A DNA stretch of 42,917 nucleotides from Neelides folsomi (taxonomy: Eukaryota > Arthropoda > Collembola > Neelipleona > Neelidae). Location of the stretch: NCBI GenBank assembly GCA_034687125.1, contig JAQGBZ010000479.1, positions 1 to 42,917 on the forward strand, read 5' to 3'. The position numbers and the translations under genes are program-made. Under the pieces are notes generated by a model. The model saw nothing but the letters and a program-made list of their open reading frames with translations. It made no database searches and was not told where the DNA came from. This document shows, piece by piece, positions 24,573 to 36,900 of this stretch. Every line of letters begins with the position of its first letter. Position 1 is the first letter of the stretch.

Positions 24573-26001
24573 TTTGTTCCTTATTCACAATGCAAGCGAA
24601 AGTGTCACTTTAATAAATTATATATTATGGGTATAATATGAATATTATTGGTTTGGTTTACAACACTTTAGAAAATATGTAATGTAAGTGATTTAAAATT
24701 ATCTATAATAAATATTATCCATTCGATGAAATTAACACAATGTCTCACTTAAACAATTATAACGACTTTGATTTTACAAGCTAATATATTTAAACTTAAA
24801 ACTGCTAATAATTTGAAATGTTAAATATTAATTATGTGGTTTGCAAACCAAATGCGCTCACTTCATTTGAATTTATCTGATAAAAATAAAGAGGATTGAA
24901 GTAAGTGTCAATTTGTAGTTGAGTTTAGAATAATGGACTATCTATGAGAGACTGAGACTTCAATGAGGGGTTTAAACTTAACATTCGATCATATCACATA
25001 TTTCATATTAAGTATACCTTTATTCTGATAATAACATTTATGATATATTTTTTATATTTATAATAACTAATATAGGTACTAATATACCAAAAATGTAACT
25101 CTATGTATATTTGTGAATTTTTGAATATGAATATAAAATGGTCTTTATCTTATTTTGACCTATGCATGACCCAAACAGATAGTTTTAAAGATATCTCCAT
25201 ACATAGTGCAACAACACTCATTTATCTAATTTCTATTAGGTAATTTTAAAAGTGTTTTAACTATTTAACCAATTACTGAAGTTCTTAATACTTTAAGTTG
25301 ACTTTAGATATGTAGAGGATATTTATGTACATAGAGTACATACTTTGTCATAGAGTACTTGTGTGTAATTACACTTTGTATGTATGTAATTAAACTTTGT
25401 GTGTAAATATGACTTTTATGTATTTGCCCTGAGGAATACGGTATTTATCTACTTATGCACTTTGTAGCGTTTTATCATTGTTATCAAAGTGTACTTAAAC
25501 TCACAAAGTCCTCACGAGTTTCTACTTGATAAAAATTACAGACAATACTTGTGGATTTGGGAAAAGAGAAATTTGAAGATTTAACAAAATAGAGTTTACA
25601 TTAAAATACTGATATAATAATTAGAAATATTTTATATTTAAAAGATTATTAAATATTGTTTTGGGATTTAAGTAATATGGCGAGAACCCTAACATTAACC
25701 AAGGAGCGCGCAAAACTTTTAGTGTTTGAGTTGTATGTTTAACACACATTAATGAATTCTTTGTAAGTATATTCTTAATTGTAATGTGAGTTTAAGTTGA
25801 TTATGGAAAAGGTAATTTTCCATTGCTTATTTGAAGAATTATTCAATAGAACGTAGCGTTATTACCAATAAGCACAATATAAGCCAAGAGCAAAAATCCT
25901 ATATAAAGGTGAATCAGTCATTTACATTATTACTTTTTGCATTACATTGCGTCATTTTTGCATTGCATGTGGAAGAATTGAAACGGAGACAGTTTAGGGA
26001 A
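24573..26001. other. Intergenic DNA upstream of SOAT copy A
   Basis: AT-rich. Between 25360 and 25410 there is a short repeat of TGTATGTAATTA and ACTTTGTGTGTAA words. I saw no coding exon or transposon end. Confidence 0.55.
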
Positions 26002-26079
26002 GTACCCATGGTGTAATGGTAATCACGTCCGTCTAAAATTGATCGCGGAAGGTTCCAGGATCAAAACCTGGTGGGTATA
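26002..26079 (+). tRNA. tRNA-Gln-like gene with enlarged anticodon loop (perhaps a pseudogene)
   Basis: Folds as a cloverleaf: acceptor GTACCCA with TGGGTAT (one G-U pair), D arm GTG...CAC with loop TAATGGTAAT, anticodon stem TCCGT with GCGGA, variable AGGTT, T stem CCAGG with CCTGG and a 7-nt loop. A TTTTT polymerase III terminator follows within 8 nt. The 5' half (CCATGGTGTAATGGT) is close to eukaryotic tRNA-Gln. The anticodon loop has 12 nt (CTAAAATTGATC) instead of 7: this could be a tiny intron or an insertion that kills decoding. The anticodon cannot be assigned. Confidence 0.6.
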
Positions 26080-26372
26080 AAACTTTTTGCATTTATTAAT
26101 TAAAATAAACTCAATTTCAACCTCTGCTTAAAAATTCATTAACCATACTAAATTAGTAAACAACAATTTATTAAAATTAACCTGAAAATCCATTTTATCC
26201 AAAATCCATCTCAGCATATTTCCCATAAGAATTGAAAAAAATCTTTATTTTAATGCAAAAACGTGTAGAGGGGATTGTATTTAGTATTGTAAAAATAGTT
26301 AGGAGTTTTAATTGTGATTAGTTAATTGGGTATATTAGTAGGGAGTTTGTACGTGTTAAATCTGAGATCTGG

Positions 26373-26385
26373 AAGTCGCTTTTAG
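26373..26385 (+). promoter_or_regulatory. Possible snRNA proximal sequence element
   Basis: GGAAGTCGCTTTTAG lies about 50-61 bp before the U2 start. It resembles the arthropod PSEA core (AACTGGTTTTAG-like) in sequence and spacing. The match is partial, so this is only suggestive. Confidence 0.3.
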
Positions 26386-26433
26386 TAAAGGGGATGGGAA
26401 GTAGAAGGAGAGCCGGAGTGGGGAATTTGAGTT

Positions 26434-26621
26434 ATCGCTTCTCGGCCTTTTGGCTAAGATCAAGTGTAGTATCTGTTCTAAAGAGCTTAATCTCTCTTTT
26501 TGCCCCATGTAGGCACTTGTAGATTAAACTTGATTTTTGGAACATGGATGGGGTCTGGAGTTTACTCCTTCCTGTCCAATGGGTTGACCTCGCATTGCAG
26601 TAAAGCAAAGTTTAGCCCGAT
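26434..26621 (+). ncRNA. U2: U2 spliceosomal snRNA, divergent variant
   Basis: The first 46 nt, with stem-loop I and the branch-site recognition GTAGTA, match vertebrate U2. Stem-loop IIa keeps the family's 6-bp stem and 8-nt loop, but every stem pair is different (AAAGAG with CTCTTT, 26480-26499). A short IIb follows (TGCC...GGCA), then the Sm site GATTTTTGG (26532-26540), stem-loop III (TGGATGGGG with TTCCTGTCCA and inner GGAG/CTCC), and stem-loop IV (26581-26618) with the 11-nt loop ATTGCAGTAAA, close to the U2B''-binding ATTGCAGTACC. Stem IV has two C-A mismatches. Length is about 188 nt, as usual. The preserved folds argue for a working minor U2 gene rather than a pseudogene; the 3' end is estimated. 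Confidence 0.9.
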
Positions 26622-27123
26622 AATTGCAATTAAATATTAATTTAAACTACAATTAAATTGCCCTTTTCACTTTGTTGCTGCAATTAAAGTTGGGAGCCTA
26701 AAATAATGGCTACAGGTAAAATACGAATATATTGAAAAATTGTTAATAATTAAATTTCTCTGTAAAATAATGACCTTTAAGTTTCAAATGGTTTATCAGG
26801 CATAAGTAAAATATTTATTATACTTAAACAAAATTTAATTTTAAATAAATAAATAAGGTAAAAAATATCTTACAAATTGACGACAATCAATAATAATATT
26901 AATAATTAATAATAAAACAGTCATATAATTAAAAATGGTAAAATTTACAATTAAAAATAAAGAATATAAATTAGCAGTTAAATTTTTTAAATTTTATATA
27001 TAGCATATTACATACCAACCTTTAAGCAAACAAAGTCCTTAAAATCTATTCATATTTGTGAAGTTTTTGACTTCAACCTTCGTGGAGTAAATTAAAAAAT
27101 AGTATTATTATAAGCTACTAAAT

Positions 27124-27277
27124 GTTTAGCCATATATTACCTGTAGCCATTCAAATGTGTAGCCATATATTACCTATAGCCATTGCATTGTGTAGCCATT
27201 AAAATTTGTAGCCATTTAAATCCGTAGCCATTTAAATGTAGCCATTATGGTATGTAGTCATTTAATATGTAGCCATT
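27124..27277. repeat. Array of ten TAGCCAT motifs
   Basis: Ten copies of (G/A/T)TAGCCAT, one reading TAGTCAT, spaced irregularly at 10-21 bp and mostly followed by TT or TA. A single inverted copy, ATGGCTAC, lies at 26705-26712. The irregular spacing is unlike a simple slippage repeat. Confidence 0.8.
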
Positions 27278-27720
27278 GTTTGATGTTCCCTTAAAGTTAT
27301 TTAATTATTTGAGCGTTAATTTTGTTAGTTTATTAACTGGCTTGCTGTTGGTTCATTTCAAAATTTATACTTATAAGTACCAAATCTCTAACCCTCATGG
27401 TTGTCGAGTTATTCAACGACAAAGACGAAATTTTAGTACTTCAGGGGAAGGAGTTGAAATATTTTGGAAAAGTTGGCGAGTTTATTTAATTTCACTCCTG
27501 TGGTTACTCGAGTGGGTTTGAAAAGTCAAATGTAGTGAAAATGAAAATATTTCTAAAAGGTCGACGAGTTTATTTATTAAATTTCAACATGTAACTATTG
27601 AATTAATTAAAATCAATCAAAAGATGGGGAAATGGAAATTTAATTGGAAAATTGGTGAGGTTGTTTATTAAATTGTTAAATGTAGCTAATGAATTTTAAA
27701 AGTTAAGAAACCCATCATTA

Positions 27721-28172
27721 ACGGGTAAACTGACTGAACAATTAATGCGATCAAATTTGGATAAAACTCCAAATAGAATTATAACTTTTGCAAATTTACT
27801 ACACTGTTCGAAATATTAATAATCGGCGTAATCGGTTATGGATAACAAGAATAGTAAATACAAATTTGTTACCGAATCAAAGGTATTAGGGCACCCTCCA
27901 ATAACGGGTGACGGGTGATCCGACAAAACAATTAATGTGATCGACAACCATGAGGTTTAGTGGGAGTAAAAACATGAAAGAAGTGGGTTCTTGGGTCGTT
28001 TTATCGTTTTGAGAAACCCCTATTCCAATCGGATAATTCTCTAGTCGGATATTCTAATTATATAGTTATCTATCTGATAGACGGGTTACAGATATTGGAA
28101 TACTCACGATTACGGGTGACTCAATGGTATCCTGAAATCCAAGCAATGAGTGACCCGTAGGTTACGGGTGAC
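27721..28172. repeat. Cluster of ACGGGTGA motifs
   Basis: Seven ACGGGT words, most extended to ACGGGTGA, in both orientations, including a direct pair GGGTGACGGGTGA (27906-27918) and an everted pair TGACCC...GGGTGA (28151-28170). The block lies downstream of the 3' end of SOAT copy B. Confidence 0.6.
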
Positions 28173-28530
28173 CTGCTCGTTAGTCCTTTATTAACTGAGC
28201 TATCGTTAGTTTTAAACTTAATTATCGTTGTTTTAACTGACATTGATTTATGGTTGATTAATTAATTTTATTGTAAAAGTCAAATAAAAACAATTTTGTA
28301 TGATTTTATTTATTAAAATGCCAAAAGTCAATATAAACAATTAAATACAGTACATACATTATCATACATTTATAACTTATTGTAATTTAAATTTATACTT
28401 TGAATAAAATGTTGATTCTTGTTTTAAACTAACCGTCATAAATTCATATGATATATAAATATATTGATGTTGATGAGATTGCAAATGACAAAATGGGGAA
28501 TTTGTATAAGGAGATTGAAGTCAAATTTGA

Positions 28531-31500
28531 TCAGTAAAAGTTGATTGCTCCGCAATTCCAAGAACGCGGAATAAAAAAATCTTTAATTTCACTCTGTAAG
28601 GAATATTGACGTTATTAGACATAAAGGTAAATCTAAGGTGAAGGTATAATATTAGGTGAATGAAAGTTAATTGTAAGGCGATCTGAATTAAAAAAATAAA
28701 TGGCAATTACTGAAGCTGGAGGACATCCATTAGATCTTGCAAAATATTCCATTGTGTAGAAAAAGAGCAAAAGTCCTTTTCCTGTGATCAAAGCCCACCA
28801 AATGAACATGTTCCCAACCATTCTGCTCTTCTTGTTGGGGAAAAACGCGAGCAACACTACGTAGACCAAAGAACCAATTAATGATGAAAAAATATGTGGA
28901 AATTCTCTTTTGTGGTAAACATCATAAAAGTCCAAGTAAAAATACCACGGAAAGAAAAAATCCTTTTCTTACTTCCAAAACCCCCAAACATGACGAATAA
29001 AACTGGATAGAAGAACCGAAGGACAAAGATCAAAACATATTCATGGAATATGGACGATAAGATAAAAACGAGTAAAGTTGGGAGTGTCTTCATTTTTGGA
29101 AAAGCTTCTTTGGCTTCCTGAAACCACAAAATTACATAGATTAGTTAATTACCATTAAATCAGTTAATTAGTTAAACATTGGTTTATTAGTTAAATATTA
29201 ATTATGTAATTACAAAAAAGCATAGTGAATATTGCTCAAAAAATTAATAAACATTGAAACAAAAACTAAACAATGAATTTTGCACATATTATTAATTCAT
29301 TGCTTGTATAAAAGAGTTAATGGATTGTTAATGATCATTTAATTCACTTTTAAGGTTCATTCAACTTGTTAAAATTAAAGGATTAAAAAGGTTTTCATAA
29401 TTAAATATAATGAATATTATGCTATAAACTATCAACTCACTCTGTAAACATAAGAATATAAGAAGTCATGGATGGGAGCATTCCAAAGGCGGTAATAGAC
29501 CGGGAAGGAATCGCTGTTCCACCAATCCTTTATATTATAAAATACATAATAATATAAAATATACCGTTGCAGAAATATTAAATTCATAACATCAATTCGC
29601 ATTAATTCATATCTCAAATGTTTATTTTCCAAAAGCATCAATTTTTAATCTTGTTGGATAAAATGAAATTTTAAGATGAAATTTTAAGATTTTTATGTTA
29701 GATTTTAATTAACCTTATAAAACATGCGATCGCCAAATCTCAAAAGTTCTGCAAAAATGTTCTGTGAGTTGTGGAGAAGAATAAAAAATCCAACAAGTTT
29801 CCCCACAGCTCCTGGGATCATTTGGAGGAAAATGATCTTGGTCAAATCTCTGATGTTGTACGTATACCCAGACTTGCCATAATTCTCTAATAGAACATAG
29901 CCACAGAGTTGATGAGTGAGATTGTAAATGTAAATGCAACCAAGAAGTTCAATCATGTTCATCACAATAAACGTCCATCTGATCTCCTTTGTTCTAAAGT
30001 GAAACCAAAAAAGATTAATTTACAGTTAAACTCATAACGTTATTAAATGTGTATCTAAACTAACATAAACTTGATATTAAATTATTTACAGTTAATATTT
30101 CTTATCATTGTCTTAATGACCATTAAATTGCAAAAATTTCAATGTCAAAAATACATAGTTAAACACAATTAAACTTCATGAGTAATAAGATTTTAAAATT
30201 GCCTGGGATTTGGTCTTGACTTTAACATGTTATATAACATGGTTTAATTGTAGTTAAATAATGTTTAATTGTAGTTTAAATATATTTAATGAATGAAATA
30301 TTTATAAATTAAATTCATCACGCAAGAGCTTACCTTGGATAATTATCACGATAGATGAGAGTTGGAGCAAAGAGAAAATATAAAAATTTTGCATAAGGAG
30401 GACAAAGCTGGTTTCCATCAACTTCAATTGAAATTGTATTTTTATGATCCCAAGCCGCTTCACTCGCAATTTCTTCTTTTCTCTCATTTTTATTTAATCC
30501 TTTAGGGCGGAGTTGGTGTCGCAGGGAATTTTCTGAGTCGGATTCTTTGTCAGTGTGGGAATATGAATAACTATTAAAAGTCTCAAATGATCTCCCGTTT
30601 TTTGAACTTCTTGACTCTTTTTGAGAACTCGAAAGTTCTTTTTTATTTTTATCATAATTTCGCACTCTTGACACGTTTGTGCGAATAAAAGCATACATTT
30701 TCATCATTAGACGAAGCTAAAATTAATTTTATAAAACATTAATTCATCATCTGGTAAATTTGGTAAATATACAAATTTTGCAAATTAATGAAAAGGCTAT
30801 TTTTGTCTTTTTTAAGATTTAGCAAATAAGATAATTTAATATTTTTTGAAAAAATATTTTTTACCTGCTCTAATGATATAATTGCCGCCGAGGCAGGTGG
30901 AAGAGGATCAGCCCAATTTGCCCTCAATGGCACATAAAAGAAAACGGCAAGGAAAATAGCAAATATTAAAAAGAATGCCAAGTCAGCAATTTTCTTCGAG
31001 GCTAAGGGATCAATGTGGAATTAACACGATAAGACTCCAAGATTATTCACCATTAAAATTGATGTATTTTTAATTCACTTTGATATTTTATATTTTTAAT
31101 AATGATAATATTCGCTAATTATTAATGTATTCATACAAATCAAGTTTTTCCTATAAATCGCCCATAAGTTGAGTAATCCATAAGGGACGCAGAGAACTGT
31201 CAGATGCATTCCGCCCAAAAGCGTTAAAACGTTCCATGGTTTTCCAAACATGCTCATGATGTTCGTAAAACCCAAATTGATCCTTAAATAATTAAATATA
31301 ATAATTAAAGAATTTAATGCTTTTTAATTATAATTAGTTTAACTAACTTAGTTATTTAAAAACTAAAAGCATCAATTTATCTTCATAAATCTCATTATTC
31401 ATAATTTACATTCAATTTACCTTCCAGTATCGAGCAGATCGATTATTGTTGAATAAATTGTTAAATTGAGCGTAATGACGATGAAGAGATTGTACAAGCC

Positions 31501-32497
31501 TTGATATTCTTTAATTTGAAGCATTTCAGTCATCAGGGACGGTTGTTGGATGAATTCCTTATCGGGAAGTTTCCTCTTCCTAAAACGATAAATTGGGTTT
31601 TGACCTTTCAACCTTTACACTTTTCTAGACGAGACGATCATTCTCCATTAGGCCTTAACTTCATAAATTCATATCCATTTTATTATTATTTGCTCTACAT
31701 TTACATTATTCATCTTACTAATTTGTATATCAAATAAGATTTCCTAATGATACATTTTACATATTATTAATTAATTACAAATATTGTAATTACATTAATA
31801 CTATAAATGTTCGTGGTTCCATATATCAAATATATGGTATATTCATTCATTTGTATGGTATAATATAGACTAATTAGATTTTTGACTCTGATTTATTCTT
31901 TAACACAATACCCTGCTTTGTTAATTTCTCTTCAGTCCTAAATTGAAGATGGTTAATTATTCATTAATAACATTAATAACAATGATACATTAACTATACC
32001 TATAATACTTAGTTATTATAATTAGTGTTTCTCTAAATGAATTTCTCTATGTCTGAAGGGTTTTAATGACGGAAATAAATATAGGAAGTAGGCGCCCTAT
32101 TTCCAAGAATAAATTTATTGGCTTGGGGGTATTTATTGGGATAAGTTCAGTACTTTACCTTTCAGCTTTTGCCTCCACAGCTTCAGTTTCCTCTCTGGTC
32201 CGTTTTCGCAAATGAATTTCACCATTTTCGCCCCAGTCGTCTTTAGGAATTGTCTGCCATTTAAAAAATATTAAAAATTTGTTTAATAATTAAAAGGACC
32301 TTGGGCTATAGCGCTTTACTCCATTATAACGTGAATAAATTAACAAATTTAATATGAATTAATAAATATTGACAAATTCTGATTTTCCTTACTTTTTGAA
32401 ATTTAACATTAGAATTATATTCTTCTTCTTGTTTTAATTTAAAATGATCAGGTTGGATATTATTATTATTTAAAAGTTCATTTAACTCTTGTGACAT
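28531..32497 (-). CDS. SOAT: Sterol O-acyltransferase, tandem copy B
   Basis: Eleven exons, all in phase: 32393-32497, 32159-32253, 31421-31579, 31137-31282, 30865-31001, 30334-30716, 29714-29993, 29441-29527, 28973-29117, 28711-28856, 28531-28593; 581 aa. Landmarks: [56 protein letters not shown] type motif, [15 protein letters not shown] (intact FYxDWWN), [13 protein letters not shown] with the catalytic Asn (about 451), FHEYVLIF with the catalytic His (about 489), [12 protein letters not shown] and the C-terminal FFIPRSWNC, closest to the vertebrate SOAT terminus. This copy looks the most canonical. The exon that is single in copies A and C (after PPAS...) is split here by an intron at 30717-30864. 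The acceptor of the last exon was chosen because it restores the conserved tail. Confidence 0.93.
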
Positions 32498-33956
32498 TTT
32501 TAATTAGAGAGTTTCACTGAGAGTTGCGATGAATGAATGTAATGAGACTGACGGGGCTTGAGGTAAGAAATGAGGATTTGAAGGAGAGTTGGGCTATATC
32601 AATATACTACTCGTATATTTCTAACTGGTATATCACATATAATATAAATATTTGTATGTTGTTGGATGACTTTGCCGAGTACCTCCATAACTCCACAACT
32701 CCATGTGGAAGTGGACAGAAGGAATGAATGGGGATTTTACATTACTTCCTATTAACTCAAATTGAAAGTGGAAGATCCAATGTGTTGAACATGGAAAGGA
32801 TGCAGAATGGATGCACAGTAATGTACAGAATGCAAGCATGTATGAAATACATTTAATAACATACACATAGAATGTATAGTTAGAATGTATAGTATGAATG
32901 TATTATATGAATGTAATGTACGAGTGTATGTATAGTATGAATTTAATCTGTAAGTATATGAGAGATGAAAGTCAAAGAGATCTTGATGTTTTACGTTGAG
33001 GATTTCTAACTGCATCTTTAACATTATGACTCTTATGATTCCTATCCTATGTGTGTAGTTAGAAGGAGCATTAAAACAATCAACATCACAAGACTTTCAT
33101 AAATTCACATAAAGAATAGGAAAAGACATGCACATGTTAATTGCAATCATTGTGAAAAAGTTTAAATTAATGAGCTGAAAGTGTTTAAATTTTGTGCGCT
33201 TTATCTTATTTGAACACTTGTTACATTTACTTATTTTTTGTATAGTATAGTATTATATAGGTGTCTGTAGTATGCTACATGGATTTAATGAAATTAAGAT
33301 TAAAGAAAAGATGTAATGTTATGTAGATTTAGATACTGTAATAAATTATGGAAGGTTTTGATGATGGAATTTTAAAGATTAAATTTATCTAACTTGTTAT
33401 TATATTTTTGTTATTGACTTTGACTTTGTAAGAATTAGTGAGATTGAAAGTACAAGTGTACTTTTTGTTTGCATGAACTTGCGTAGAATTTATTTGTCAT
33501 GTGATGGGTTAAATAAATAAGCTTAAGATTGTGGTTCAACAATATATTCAATCTGGGTTTATTTAAACAATGTAATGGAGATAATTGAAGAAATAAATAC
33601 TTTTGTAATTACATATTTAAAGTATAAAACTGAACATTATAATTAAAATAACAATAAAAAGATTATTAGTTTTTTCGTTCTAGTAAAATGCAAGGATTTA
33701 TCAACAGTCAACAGATTTAACAAACTCTTAAATATAAATTCATTTATATTTACAATTATTTAATATTTAAGTTCTAACATAATTCGATTTTTTACATACA
33801 GTACTTAATTAATCATTTAGAAAAATATAAACAGCAAATTGAGCAGAGTCCAAAATACTTCAAGTATTCTATTGTAGATTATAGATATAGGCATAGGCAC
33901 ATTACTGCATGTCATCACAATTATTTGTTTGGCTTTATTTAGCAAAATCCTTTTTG
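32498..33956. other. Intergenic DNA between SOAT copies B and C
   Basis: AT-rich. At about 32865-32945 a short minisatellite of GAATGTATAGT-type units is present. No coding exon recognised. Confidence 0.55.
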
Positions 33957-36900
33957 TCACCATTTAAAAGCATCACAGGTAAATGTTCTTGGAGTAAAAA
34001 AATCGACTACAGGTGAACGCTGCAAAAAATAATTAATGTAAATTAAATTATTAATAAATGCTTAGGAGTAATTAAGTAATTGTAAGAGTAATTACATTTG
34101 GATCAGACGGAAGACAATTATTTACTCTTGCAGAGTGCTCCATTTGGTAGAGCGCTAAAACTAAACCGGATCCAAACATCAAGCACCAGTGAACAAATAA
34201 ATTACCAAGTTTTGGATAATTCTTGTTTGGAATAAATGAGAAAAAAGCTGAAAATAAAATAAAGATCATTTTGAGTAACAGTTTAAATACTTATTTAACT
34301 TTTTAGATATTACCTGATTAGGTAATTAATCAAGAATTTTAAATGTTAATAATTAAAATAAATCAAAATACAGTAATTTTAAATTGTTAATTTATTTACC
34401 TCCTGGTCCAATGAAAAATAACATCATGGCTGGATAAGAGAATTGAAGTGCATAGCAAATAATATATTCATGGACAAGGGCCGATAAGAACATTGTGATA
34501 TAACTTGACAAAAATTTATGTTTTGATCCGAAAGAAGTTTCTTTAATTTCCTTTAATAAAGTAATTCATCAAATTACATTAGATAGATTCGAAGTGTATA
34601 AAATTTCTCTAGCTTTTATTCCTAACTCTCTTAACTGATTGAAATTATTATCAATTGATCTTACCTTGTAGACATAAGCATAAATGAAATCTTGGATGAT
34701 TCCAGTAATATTGAGAAATAATTCCGAGAAGCTTTTACTGTTCCAATGATCCTACAAAATTAAAATTAGTTTACAACTTAAATTTAAAAAAATCGTAATT
34801 TAATCTCAATTTTGCTTCATATAAAAATCAATTTAACAAAATCGATTAATCAAAACTCACTTTGTAAAATTCCCTATCTGCAAATGTTAACAATTCAGCA
34901 AAGGCATTCGGCCAGCAATGATTAAAAAAGAATCCCACAAGATGAAATGCTGAATATCCCGAAATCATGATTGGGAAAAATCCTTGGACGATTCCTTTTA
35001 AATTCATTTCATGTCCTTTGAGACCAAAATCCTTAAATTGATTATGTCCGAATTTATCTTGGATGAAATTGTAAAGCAAAATTGATCCGAGAACATCCAG
35101 CAAATTATAAAATACAATTTTCCATCGAATTTCATTTGTTCTGTAAAAAATCAAAAAATCATTATTTAAAGTCAAATCAAATTATAATATAGAATACAAT
35201 AATTGATATTTACATATGGAATTATAGTTAACTTAAATTAAAAAAAGGAACAAATTTTAAATTTAATTAAAAACTCACCTTGGATAGGAATCTCTGTAGA
35301 CAAATGTTGGAGCATACATATAGTAAATATATTTGGAAAATTGCGGAGTGAATTTCATTTTTATTGGTTCCTTGAGATGGGAAGTTCCATTTAAATTGAT
35401 CTCCGATTTGGTTTCAATTTTTCTCAATGTGATTCCATTCCCATTGATGTGATTTTTATTGGAGTCATTGACATAATTTTGCGGTTCTTGGGTTTCTTTT
35501 GATTCCTCGTTTAAAATCACTCCTTGGGTGATTTTATTAAAATTGCTCCGAACAAAAACGTATAATTTTAAAACAATCCTCAGATTTTCCATAATAATGA
35601 TGGCCCTTGAAGCACATCCAGTCCCATTAAGATTAATTGACCAGGGAGTGAGCAAAAGTTTGATTTCGAGCATCATAAAAAAGAAAATGAAGATTTTATC
35701 AAAAGTTTTTTTTGAATCTGTAAAACAACGAAAAAAAAATATTTGTACAAAAATCACACAATAAGACTTAATTCTAACAGAATTAATTTAAATACATTTA
35801 ATGAATAATCTTTGAATTATTTGAATACTTGTTAACAAGATAAGGCTTAATATAGTTAAATGGTAAGTTAAATTGTAAGTAAACATAGAAAAAAAGTTGT
35901 TTTTGCAAATAAATAACCAAATTAGCAATTTTACATGAATTTGACCTTAAAAGAATTGATTGTTCATTGATTGCAAAAGGATTCATTATTTTATTTAGCA
36001 TATTTATGTAACAAGTTTGAAGTGAATCACCTTTGTTCATTTCGTTTCTCACAGTCACCCACAATTTGAAAGATGGATAAAAAACGACATGGACCAAATT
36101 GAAGGATAAAACTGCTAAGATCGTAACCTTCGGGTTTCCAAAAACAGTCGAGAGATTTGAAAAGCCAAGATCGATCCTGAAAAATAATTAATACATTGAT
36201 TGAGAAATAAGTAATGTATTGAGTGATTAGTGGAGAAAAAATAATTATTTAAAAAATCATTTTTACATTAATTGGGTATGTAAATGGGCTGTAGAACATT
36301 GGTTTCTTTTGATTCAACATACCTTCCGTATTCGAGGTATTCGTAGATCATTTGATAAAGAGTCAAATTGATTAATAAGGCAAGAAACATGTTATGGATG
36401 GTTTGGAATTCCTTCACCTTGAACAATTTGGTGTAAAGTGAAGGTCTGGCCATAAACTCTTTCTCTGGGAGGATTCTAAGTTAATAAAAAACAAAAACAC
36501 TTAATTGTATTTTTAATTTAGAATTTAATTAATTTATTTATCTATACAATTTTAATTAAATAGTATTATCTATACAATACTATTTAAAATTTTGCGATTT
36601 TTTGCATTTTCATGGCTTACTAATAAAATTAAATATGATTTTGATTAATATTTAATTACAACATTTTCAATAAAATAATATTTAATTTATGATTAAAATA
36701 ACTAATAAAAGATATTTTATAATAAAGTCAAGATTCAAAACACATCTATAAAAGCAGAGTTATTAATTTAGTATTTTAATAATAATTAAATGAATCAATT
36801 GGTGTAATAATATTAAACTCCAAATGAGTTCAAAAACGAACAAAAAGTTAAATATTAAATTCAAAACCAAAAATAAATAAATAAAATAAAAAACTTTACC

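Larger units (their letters stand above)
26622..28530. other. Intergenic DNA with motif arrays between U2 and SOAT copy B
   Basis: No coding exon recognised. It contains an array of GTAGCCAT words (27124-27277), a 15-bp inverted repeat CCTCATGGTTGTCGA at 27393-27407 and 27941-27955, and a cluster of ACGGGTGA words (27721-28172). A direct repeat ACAATTAATG(C/T)GATC occurs at about 27738 and 27927. Together these suggest a degraded repeat element or a regulatory block. Confidence 0.55.

Noticed and set aside
28521..28706. Longer alternative last exon of SOAT copy B using the acceptor TTTAATTCAG
   Set aside because: It gives an unrelated 53-residue tail, whereas the nearer acceptor CCTTACAG gives the conserved FFIPRSWNC terminus.
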